DNA from: Clostridia bacterium
GTDB lineage: Bacteria; UBA6262; WVXT01; JAUXBS01
Direction: 5' to 3'
Assembly: GCA_030619245.1 (NCBI GenBank)
Contig: JAUXBS010000106.1
Coordinates: forward strand, 1 to 5,282
DNA: 5,282 nucleotides
Numbering within the stretch: the stretch's first letter is position 1; every line of letters begins with the position of its first letter. Both the position numbers and the translations under genes were made by a program. Shown one piece after another: positions 1 to 5,282 of this stretch. The notes under the pieces were generated by a model that saw only the letters and a program-made list of their open reading frames with translations, searched no databases and had not been told where the DNA came from.

Positions 1-49
1 ATAGTTTAGCAGCTTCATTTATGGTAAGGTAGTCATTTAGTTTTGTCAT
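1..49 (-). CDS. N-terminus of a helix-turn-helix (excisionase/MerR-like) DNA-binding protein, truncated by the window
   Basis: Only the first 16 codons are present, reading MTKLNDYLTINEAAKL from an ATG at 49. The 'YLTINEAAKL' pattern is the first part of the winged helix-turn-helix found in excisionase-like and MerR-like DNA-binding domains, where it is normally followed by 'LGVS..TLRRW'. An AAAGG ribosome binding site lies 8 bases upstream, and a well-spaced promoter sits just before that, so the start is well supported. Proteins opening this way can be small transcription regulators, excisionases, IS607-type serine recombinase partners, or the HTH preface of a DNA methyltransferase. The visible part does not distinguish these. 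Composition is AT-rich (about 31% GC), unlike the genes to the right. Confidence is good for a real gene and moderate for the HTH class. Confidence 0.7.
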   Translation of the reverse strand, partial: MTKLNDYLTINEAAKL

Positions 50-56
50 GTTTATT

Positions 57-97
57 ACCTTTTACAAAATTATACAACATTTAACATAGAGAGGCAA
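57..97 (-). promoter_or_regulatory. Sigma70-type promoter and ribosome binding site for the HTH gene
   Basis: On the minus strand a TTGCCT -35 box (97-92, four of six consensus bases) is followed by exactly 17 bases and a perfect TATAAT -10 box (74-69). A start of transcription would fall at about 63-61. This leaves a leader of only some 13 bases containing the AAAGG ribosome binding site (61-58), ahead of the ATG at 49. The promoter separates the HTH gene from the operon to its right. It lies inside the 3' end of the possible small ORF at 62-238. Confidence 0.6.
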
Positions 98-238
98 ATA
101 AAATATGTTACTAAATAGTGCCAAGCATATTAATATTTTCATAAACGTTAATACTCTGAATAAAATATTACTCTTTATAACCATTTCATCATCCAATTTA
201 ATTATGCTATATGTATTTAGATACTTCTTAATTTTCAT
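62..238 (-). CDS. Possible 58-residue small membrane protein (uncertain)
   Basis: An ATG at 238 opens a 58-codon frame ending in TAA at 62-64. In its favour, a strong purine-rich ribosome binding site AAGGAGAGG (254-246) sits 7 bases upstream, and the frame begins only about 33 bases after the stop of the large membrane gene. The product starts with lysines (MKIKKYLN), has a short acidic patch (KLDDE) and ends in a hydrophobic stretch (about residues 32-57) that could be a single membrane helix. Against it, the region is about 22% GC, so runs of Ile, Leu, Phe, Tyr, Lys and Asn are expected by chance, and the next gene's promoter lies within its last codons. I do not recognise a family. An upstream GTG at 274 in the same frame is a less likely start. 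Confidence 0.3.
   Translation of the reverse strand: MKIKKYLNTYSIIKLDDEMVIKSNILFRVLTFMKILICLALFSNIFYLPLYVKCCIIL
131..170. repeat. 9-base inverted repeat in the AT-rich spacer
   Basis: TAATATTTT (131-139) and its exact reverse complement AAAATATTA (162-170) are separated by 22 bases. The left arm overlaps a 10-base perfect palindrome, ATATTAATAT (127-136), and the loop contains AACGTT (144-149). The element lies 30 to 75 bases upstream of the -35 box of the HTH gene, where a regulator site could sit. With no T-tract after it and a weak AT-only stem it is not a convincing terminator. In DNA this AT-rich it may be chance. Confidence 0.25.
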
Positions 239-270
239 CTCCTCGCCTCTCCTTTTCTTTGACCTTGTTG

Positions 271-2784
271 TCACCTCTTGCGCAGCCTGTTATACGTCTC
301 TCTGAACAGCAGCTTCGCCTCGCTGTTAATGGAGCTTGCCTTAACGGCCTCATTGTACTGGTCTATTTCTTCCCTCAACATGCCCTTAAGGTTGTATAAC
401 CTTCCCTTAATAATATGCCCTTTTGCCTTATAATACCCTGCAAGCTTCAGTTTTATGCTTGTTTCCGCCTCTGCCCCTCCCGTGCCGGTTATACTGCCGA
501 ATATTTCCCGGGGCCTGTACTTCAATACTTCCTCAAGGTTTCTTATATACGTATTTACACTGTATTCTTCGGGCGCCGAAAAGTCAAGGTATGGACGGTC
601 ATCAGTGTTTATCCCGCTGTAACCCTTCAGTAACCTGCCAACCGCAGCCTCATCAAGCAACAGGCAGCTTATCATTTCATAAGGGTTTTCCAGCCCGCAC
701 AGCCGCAGGTCCTTTACCACTTCCGCGTCCTCCATCTTATCCCTTAAAGCCTGCAGGTTTACCTTCAGTTCATCCTGTGTCCCTGCCATTATAAGCTGGG
801 GAAGGTGTGTAAACCATACGGTCATGTGAGGAAACACGCTCCTGAACGTATTTACAACCATCTTGAAATCATCAAGAGAAAGGTCATGAAGCGGCAGGAA
901 CTGGACAACCACTCCTTCCCCGGAAAGCCTGCTTTTATACAGTTCATAGCATTCCCTGGTGTACAGGTTAACACTGCCTAATCCAGGGTGAATGGGATCG
1001 CACGTTATAACATCATACTTCCTGTCAACAGTCAGTATATGGCTCCTGCCGTCACCGATTATCAGCTTCACCCTCGGGTCATCAAGTACGTTATTGTTAA
1101 CGTCCCTGAAGTACTCCGCAGCCTCCTTAACACCGGGAATGATTTCTATACAGTCTATTTCCCCGGCGTCATACCTTGATACCGACCAGGTTGTAACACC
1201 CATGCCGAAACCTATAACGAGCACCCTTTCAGGCCCGGGGTGCAGCAGCATGGGCAGGTGGCCGAGCAGCCTGACCGTCTGCATGGAACCCGAGGTCGTA
1301 TCCAATGCCAGTATACGGTTTATCTGCAGTTTTCTGCCTCCGTCCTTCCTTATGACCATTACAGTACCTGCCACCCCCTCCTTTGAATAAATAACACTTC
1401 CACCCTTCCTGTTCAGGTCCTTCTTAACTGCGAATACTCCATCCGCGAAGATATAGCCTGTCATGGCCAGGCATACAAGCACTGCGCAGCCCTGCAGTAT
1501 ACCCTTCACCTTCCTGTCCAATGATGTATTCACCAGGAACAGTATTCCTCCGGCCGTTACATTGAGTAATGCCACTGCAATCAATGACTTCCACACTCCC
1601 ATTACCGGGATGAGCAAAAAACTCGCCGCAAACGAACCCGCAACGCTCCCTATCGTATTAATGAAGAGTATCTCTCCTATCCCACCGCCAACCTTCATCT
1701 TTTGCGTGTATATCCTGCCCACAACAGGGAAAACCCCTCCTATCAGGGTTGCAGGCACTATGAGTATTAAAACCGAGACCAGGAACTGCCTTATTACAAG
1801 CAGCCCTGAAGGCCCCGTAAAATTCACCGGGCTTATCCCCATAATGCTGTTAAGTTTGAAGTATAAAGGCACACTTGCAACTGCGGCCAACCCTATCAGG
1901 GCTTCAAGCGCGCCATACATCAACAGCCGGTCCTTTACCCTGTCAACGTACCCGGACGATATGTAACTGCCCAGGGCCAGCCCGAAGAGCATGGTTGCAA
2001 GCATCGTTGAAAACGCGTAAACGTCATTCCTGAATATCATGATAAGTATCCTGAACCATACCACCTCATAGGCGAGTGAGGCGAATCCGGAGACAGCAAA
2101 GCAGGCAAGGACTATTACCGGCAAATAACCGGGCTGAGGTTCCCCTTTAGCCTCAGCCTTATGCACTTCACTTTCCCTCTCTTCCGGTTCCACTGCCGTA
2201 ACTCCGCTGGTTTTAAAGGCAATTACAGCAACCAGTATATTTACGGCTGCCGCTATCCATACACTTGTTTTTACCCCCACTGCGGCAATCAGGAAGAAAC
2301 CCGCAAGCAAACAACCGGCAACAGCGCCAAGAGTGTTAATGGAATAAAGCCTTCCTACCCTCAGCCCCAGTTCCTTCATGCTCTTTACCGATAACTTGCT
2401 TATAACAGGAAGAGCTGCGCCTATGAAAACAGTGGGAATGATAAGCAGGATAAAGGACAGTAAAACCCTCAGCATCAGCGCTACAGGCGCCCAGTCCCGG
2501 AAATACTTAAAAATACCGGCATAAATCACACCCATTGAAGGGAATAAAAACTGAACGAGTAAGGCAGACAAGGCTGTGCCTGCCTGGAGGAAAGCAAAGG
2601 CCTTTAAAGGATTGTACTTCCTGTCTATCAGCCTGCCGAAGTAAAAACCTCCTATTGCCAGGCCTGCCATGAATACCGCAATAACCATACTCGTAGCATA
2701 TACGGTTGAACCGAACACCAGTGAAAACGAACGCATCCAGGCCACCTCGTATATCAGCCCGCACGCGCCGGTTAAAAATAACAA
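271..2784 (-). CDS. Fused multi-spanning membrane / spermidine-synthase-like protein with TPR-like tail
   Basis: This 837-residue protein belongs to the bacterial 'fused MFS/spermidine synthase' family, whose biochemical role is not established. Residues 1-190 and about 218-445 are two homologous membrane halves. Both contain a 'G..xLxYEVvW.R' motif (about 6-18 and 233-245), a 'P..xIG..xPV' segment (about 117-127 and 344-354) and an 'INT.G.VAG' segment (149-157 and 375-383). A charged linker (about 191-217) joins them. Residues about 455-740 form a Rossmann methyltransferase fold with the nucleotide-binding loop GFGMG (525-529), acidic E547, DGR (578-580), the YDVITCDP strand (590-597) and the family's closing motif INTDDRPYLDF (725-735). 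The GGGDG loop of true spermidine synthase is absent, so polyamine synthesis should not be assumed. Residues about 775-837 are helical and resemble a TPR repeat. The only standard start codon in frame is TTG at 2784, which clips the first membrane helix. The reading frame stays open to 2871, and the real start is probably upstream. It lies 190 bases after the permease gene on the same strand. Confidence 0.9.
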   Translation of the reverse strand: MLFLTGACGLIYEVAWMRSFSLVFGSTVYATSMVIAVFMAGLAIGGFYFGRLIDRKYNPLKAFAFLQAGTALSALLVQFLFPSMGVIYAGIFKYFRDWAPVALMLRVLLSFILLIIPTVFIGAALPVISKLSVKSMKELGLRVGRLYSINTLGAVAGCLLAGFFLIAAVGVKTSVWIAAAVNILVAVIAFKTSGVTAVEPEERESEVHKAEAKGEPQPGYLPVIVLACFAVSGFASLAYEVVWFRILIMIFRNDVYAFSTMLATMLFGLALGSYISSGYVDRVKDRLLMYGALEALIGLAAVASVPLYFKLNSIMGISPVNFTGPSGLLVIRQFLVSVLILIVPATLIGGVFPVVGRIYTQKMKVGGGIGEILFINTIGSVAGSFAASFLLIPVMGVWKSLIAVALLNVTAGGILFLVNTSLDRKVKGILQGCAVLVCLAMTGYIFADGVFAVKKDLNRKGGSVIYSKEGVAGTVMVIRKDGGRKLQINRILALDTTSGSMQTVRLLGHLPMLLHPGPERVLVIGFGMGVTTWSVSRYDAGEIDCIEIIPGVKEAAEYFRDVNNNVLDDPRVKLIIGDGRSHILTVDRKYDVITCDPIHPGLGSVNLYTRECYELYKSRLSGEGVVVQFLPLHDLSLDDFKMVVNTFRSVFPHMTVWFTHLPQLIMAGTQDELKVNLQALRDKMEDAEVVKDLRLCGLENPYEMISCLLLDEAAVGRLLKGYSGINTDDRPYLDFSAPEEYSVNTYIRNLEEVLKYRPREIFGSITGTGGAEAETSIKLKLAGYYKAKGHIIKGRLYNLKGMLREEIDQYNEAVKASSINSEAKLLFRETYNRLRKR

Positions 2785-2812
2785 TGCCAGTAATCTAATA
2801 TATATTTTAAAA

Positions 2813-2818
2813 TCCTTT
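2813..2818 (-). promoter_or_regulatory. Shine-Dalgarno-like AAAGGA upstream of the fused membrane protein; points to a start before the TTG
   Basis: AAAGGA occupies 2818-2813 on the minus strand. It is 28 bases from the TTG at 2784, too far to serve it. It is 7 bases from an in-frame ATA codon (2805-2803), which would give a product beginning MYIRLLALLFLTG with a complete first membrane helix. A further in-frame ATT (2835-2833) would give MKKVSGKDFKIYIRLL. No ATG or GTG exists in this frame between the upstream stop (2874-2872) and 2784. Confidence 0.4.
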
Positions 2819-2911
2819 CCGGAAACCTTTTTAATGCCTGCCGAAATACCATCAAGACAGCTATTGATTTTTCAGTTATTTATTTATCTCCCCGGTTTAT
2901 GTATTTTCTTT

Positions 2912-2920
2912 ATTCTATCA
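2912..2920 (-). promoter_or_regulatory. Possible extended -10 promoter element upstream of the fused membrane protein
   Basis: In the AT-rich 190-base gap between the permease and the fused membrane protein, the minus strand reads TGATAGAAT (2920-2912). This is a TGn extension followed by TAGAAT, five of six matches to TATAAT. No good -35 hexamer is seen 17 bases before it, so it would act only as an extended -10 promoter. Transcription would start at about 2905, roughly 100 bases before the gene. Read-through from the ABC operon is equally possible, since no intrinsic terminator is evident in the gap. Confidence 0.3.
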
Positions 2921-2973
2921 AATGAAAAAGCGCTGCAGGGAGCCTCCTTTCTGTCATGGCAGTTTCAAACAGT

Positions 2974-3786
2974 TTAAATGTATCTTTTTCTCTTTATAAT
3001 AATACATGACAGGAAGTAGAAGAACGAACTTATTACTATTGTATATATTAAAGTATACAGGAGGTATTTCAGGTCTGCTGATGAAACAATAAAGCTCTCC
3101 CGGATACCTGCTATTTCCTCCGAGAAGGGATTAAACACCGGCAAAAACATATAGAGAACATAGAAGGCCGTTTTCAGGATACTCAGCATAACTACGGAAA
3201 ACGCGCTTTCAGCATTCTTCAATCCCGACATAATCAATATCAACAGGTAATAGAATGTTTCAGGCTTAAATACCAGTGTAATCAGCACTGCCATCACCGG
3301 AGATAGTATTACAGTTAAAAAGATTACATAAGACAATAATATAATTGTTGTGAAGAAATTATAAAAAGTAAGGTACACCACTCCCCACTGGAACGGCATC
3401 TTCCATATTATAAACATCGCCGCCACCATTATGAATATAGCCGCAAACAGTACGGCGCATACCATAATTGCAGAGACAAACTGGGACAACAGCCAGGTTT
3501 CAATCGGGCAGGGTTTTGTTATAACCATCTTGATATTGCGGTTGTTCAGATGATGTGACACTGCCATAATCCCGAACGCAGCTATAATAAGCACTGTAAA
3601 CCCGCTCATCTGGTTAAATGCCATTTTGGTGACGTCAAACATCTTCGTTATTGACCCGAATATTATGGCAGGTACAAGGACTAATCCCATGATAACCAGC
3701 AGGAATATCCTTACTACTATCAGCAGCCTGTTGCGCCGGTAGAACTTAATATTAACCCATACATTTGCCATTAACTGCTTTATCAT
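2974..3786 (-). CDS. ABC-2-type transporter permease subunit
   Basis: This 270-residue integral membrane protein is the likely membrane partner of the adjacent ABC ATPase. About six hydrophobic segments are seen, near residues 21-45, 61-77, 100-127, 143-174, 180-215 and 240-264. A short positively charged N-terminus precedes them (KFYRRNR, 14-20), and the lysine/arginine-rich end KRKRYI suggests both termini are cytoplasmic. The phrase ITKPCPIETWLLSQF (89-103), in which a 'KP.P' turn precedes the third helix, resembles the coupling region of ABC-2 permeases. Sequence similarity is otherwise generic and the substrate is unknown. The ATG at 3786 follows the ATPase stop by a single base, and its ribosome binding site (AAAGGA) lies within the end of the ATPase gene, so the two are translationally coupled. 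Length is normal for a half-transporter permease that functions as a dimer. Confidence 0.85.
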   Translation of the reverse strand: MIKQLMANVWVNIKFYRRNRLLIVVRIFLLVIMGLVLVPAIIFGSITKMFDVTKMAFNQMSGFTVLIIAAFGIMAVSHHLNNRNIKMVITKPCPIETWLLSQFVSAIMVCAVLFAAIFIMVAAMFIIWKMPFQWGVVYLTFYNFFTTIILLSYVIFLTVILSPVMAVLITLVFKPETFYYLLILIMSGLKNAESAFSVVMLSILKTAFYVLYMFLPVFNPFSEEIAGIRESFIVSSADLKYLLYTLIYTIVISSFFYFLSCIIIKRKRYI

Positions 3787-3787
3787 A

Positions 3788-4690
3788 TCACTGTTTATCC
3801 TTTAATATATCAATAAACGTTTCTTCCAGCGATACCTTCTTAATCGAACAGTTGTAAATCTTTAATCCCTTCTCATCAACAAACCTTAAAAACTCCTTTA
3901 TCCTGTCAGCCGGGACTTCTCCCTTTACCCTGTCTTCAGTCTTCTCCGTTACATTCATATATCCCGGAATACCCTCCGATACCTCCAACTCCACATAGTA
4001 GCTCTCCTTATCGGACTTCACCAGGTTTTCAAGTTTGTCATGGGCAACGATTTTACCCCGGTCCATAATTGCCACGCGGTTGCATATCATTTCTATCTCT
4101 GAGAGCATATGTGAGTTTATCACTATAGTTGTCCCCTTCCTGTTCATCCCGAGTAATATATCCCTGAACTCCTTGACCGCCATAGGGTCAAGCCCCCGGG
4201 TGGGTTCATCAAGAAAGAGAAGCTCAACATCCTTAAGCAGGCACACCGCAATACCAACTTTCTGCTTCATGCCCTTGGAACACTTGCTAATCCTTAAATC
4301 CCTGAACTCAGCCAGCTTGACCTTCCTTATTACCTCATCTATCTTTGAATCAGGGATGTCCTCATAATACAGCGAACCGTAATACCTGACAGCTTCTTCA
4401 ACGGTTAAATACAGGTGGTAATGAGGTTCTTCGGGAAGGTAAGCGATTTTCTCATATAATTTTGACCCGGGCTCCGGTTCCCTGTCAAAAACAGTGATGC
4501 TTCCGGAATCGGGCTTTATAAGCCCGAGCAAACAGTACATTGCAGTGGACTTGCCTGCCCCGTTAGGCCCGATAAGGCCGAAAATATCACCCTTTTCAAC
4601 GTTGATATCAAGGCCGTTAAGCGCCTTTATTTCTTTCTTGAACATCCCTGTTTTAAACGTTACCTTAAGGCCTTTAACGCTTATTATCAT
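3788..4690 (-). CDS. ABC transporter ATP-binding protein (ABC-2 family partner)
   Basis: This 300-residue cytoplasmic ATPase would power the permease encoded immediately downstream. Motifs appear in order: Walker A GPNGAGKST (41-49); the Q-loop region YLPEEP (84-89) with Glu87 where Gln is usual; signature CSKGM (137-141) in place of LSGGQ; Walker B and D-loop LLFLDEPTRGLDP (157-169); and the switch His194 in INSHMLSE. The Glu Q-loop and SKGM signature are common in the CcmA/ABC-2 drug-and-export subgroup, so they do not suggest an inactive enzyme. Residues about 220-300 form the small C-terminal domain typical of ABC-2 ATPases (DUF4162-like), ending in VSLEETFIDILK. The ATG overlaps the stop of the upstream thioredoxin-like gene (ATGA), with the purine-rich GGGGAAGAGG as ribosome binding site, indicating an operon. 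The substrate cannot be deduced. At 300 residues it is longer than typical CcmA (about 200). Confidence 0.93.
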   Translation of the reverse strand: MIISVKGLKVTFKTGMFKKEIKALNGLDINVEKGDIFGLIGPNGAGKSTAMYCLLGLIKPDSGSITVFDREPEPGSKLYEKIAYLPEEPHYHLYLTVEEAVRYYGSLYYEDIPDSKIDEVIRKVKLAEFRDLRISKCSKGMKQKVGIAVCLLKDVELLFLDEPTRGLDPMAVKEFRDILLGMNRKGTTIVINSHMLSEIEMICNRVAIMDRGKIVAHDKLENLVKSDKESYYVELEVSEGIPGYMNVTEKTEDRVKGEVPADRIKEFLRFVDEKGLKIYNCSIKKVSLEETFIDILKDKQ

Positions 4691-5282
4691 TCCTCTTCCC
4701 CTGCAAAAAACAATTCCTTTAGTATTTCCTCATCCGTTTTACCTTCCACATCCATTTCAAGGAGTTTCTCTATTATTTTCTTTGATGTCCCGTCCTTACA
4801 GTACTTCAGTTTCTTACCGCAGTTAGGACAGTTCATTTTTTCAGCGAATTCCCTTGCCCTGCCCTCCAGTTTTATTACGGGCTCATCATCTTCCCCTGCG
4901 ACAATGGACTGCCGGCTCTCCAGCAGCTTAAGATAGGTTTCCCTTTTAATGCCTATACCGGTATCCATCATATTCCGGTATATCTTGAATAAGTTCCCGA
5001 AAGTCACATCAGCATTGGATATCATACCTGTTTCATACATGGCAATCTTTCCGTCAGGCGCGATAAACACTGTAGTGGGATAACTCTCCACTCCGTACTT
5101 AACCCGGATAACGGAATCCTTATCAATACCCACGGGAAAATCCACGCCCCGGGTTTCCGCAAACATCCTGACCGTTGCCTCCTCCTCCTGTTCACAGATA
5201 CCAATCATAATTAAGCTCTCATCTTCGTGCTTCCTGTAAAACCTGTTGAGTTCAGGCATCTCTTTGCTGCATGGCTCGCACC
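4687..5282 (-). CDS. Thioredoxin-fold (TlpA/ResA-like) protein with Cys-rich CcmH-like C-terminal domain; 5' end outside the window
   Basis: The frame is open to the window edge. The last bases (complement of 5282-5260) read the end of a Trp codon followed by CEPCSKE, which is the WCxxC redox motif of thioredoxin-fold proteins. The ATG at 5259 is therefore internal and the true start lies outside. Counting from that Met, strands and helices follow the TlpA/ResA pattern, with the conserved cis-proline in SYPTTVFIAPDGK (59-71; Pro61). After a variable linker comes a second module with NCPNCGKKLKYC (143-154; Cys144, Cys147, Cys154) and EGKTDEEILKEL (172-183). The spacing and the 'GK(S/T)DEEI' helix resemble CcmH/NrfF, which reduces apocytochrome c thiols; a simple zinc ribbon is the alternative. 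TlpA-like proteins usually act outside the cytoplasm, but the signal sequence would be beyond the edge. The last four bases overlap the ABC ATPase start. Thioredoxin fold is confident; the CcmH assignment is inferred. Confidence 0.88.
   Translation of the reverse strand, partial: CEPCSKEMPELNRFYRKHEDESLIMIGICEQEEEATVRMFAETRGVDFPVGIDKDSVIRVKYGVESYPTTVFIAPDGKIAMYETGMISNADVTFGNLFKIYRNMMDTGIGIKRETYLKLLESRQSIVAGEDDEPVIKLEGRAREFAEKMNCPNCGKKLKYCKDGTSKKIIEKLLEMDVEGKTDEEILKELFFAGEEE

Noticed and set aside
105..305. Plus-strand 66-codon ORF in the AT-rich spacer, with a loose AGAGG upstream
   Set aside because: It runs antisense into the end of the large membrane gene, its composition follows from AT-rich DNA, and nothing in the product is recognisable.
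415..1966. Several plus-strand ORFs of 63-167 codons (for example 423-794, 992-1390, 1463-1966)
   Set aside because: They are antisense to a clearly coding frame with strong domain motifs, and their products are rich in Ser, Pro and Thr with no family features, as expected for shadow frames.
2507..2764. Minus-strand 85-codon ORF inside the large gene
   Set aside because: It is an out-of-frame overlap with the conserved membrane region, and its product shows no motif.
2940..2976. Intrinsic terminator after the permease gene
   Set aside because: No stable GC-rich hairpin followed by a T-tract was found. The AAAG/CTTT pairings around 2930-2952 are too weak.
2669..2977. Plus-strand 102-codon ORF across the gap
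   Set aside because: It overlaps the start of the large gene and the end of the permease in antisense and has no plausible ribosome binding site or motif.
3788..4690. Possible defective ABC ATPase because of Glu in the Q-loop and a CSKGM signature
   Set aside because: Both changes are frequent in the ABC-2 exporter subgroup, and Walker A, Walker B, the D-loop and the H-loop are intact.
3788..4690. Calling the ATPase and permease CcmA and CcmB
   Set aside because: The ATPase is about 300 residues with an extra C-terminal domain, and the permease lacks recognisable CcmB features, so only the broader ABC-2 class is supported.
4035..4826. Plus-strand 110-codon ORFs opposite the ABC ATPase
   Set aside because: They are antisense to intact Walker A, signature and Walker B motifs and have Ser/Leu/Ile-rich shadow products.

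Overview
The window is bacterial DNA read almost entirely from the minus strand. It holds four gene bodies of ordinary composition (roughly 270-5282), an AT-rich spacer (about 61-240, 39 G/C in 180 bases, near 22% GC), and the first codons of a further gene at the left edge. The organism cannot be named from this sequence. The genes use Shine-Dalgarno leaders, tight bacterial operon spacing, many AGG (Arg) and ATA (Ile) codons and a moderate GC content. This fits an uncultured or anaerobic bacterium, but no lineage marker is present.

In transcription order (right to left) the layout is as follows. (1) A 5'-truncated thioredoxin-fold protein with a WCEPC active site at the very edge and a Cys-rich C-terminal domain resembling CcmH/NrfF. 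(2) An ABC transporter ATPase whose ATG overlaps the previous stop (ATGA). (3) An ABC-2-type permease starting one base after the ATPase stop. (4) After a 190-base gap, an 837-residue protein that fuses a duplicated, multi-spanning membrane region to a spermidine-synthase-like methyltransferase fold and a short TPR-like tail. (5) The AT-rich spacer, which contains a possible 58-residue ORF with a strong ribosome binding site. (6) A good sigma70-type promoter driving a helix-turn-helix (excisionase/MerR-like) gene that runs off the left end.

Genes 1-3 look translationally coupled and probably work together: an exported or membrane-facing thiol/disulfide protein plus an ABC-2 transporter, a pairing reminiscent of cytochrome c maturation but not a canonical Ccm set. 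The fused membrane/spermidine-synthase-like protein may be read through from this operon or from a weak promoter in the gap. Its function in the cell is unknown, as for its family. The left 270 bases look like a transition to a separate, more AT-rich (possibly acquired) unit. The points most worth a second look are the thioredoxin/CcmH-like fusion, the missing conventional start codon of the large gene, and the composition break at the left end. No complete undescribed system can be demonstrated from this window alone.
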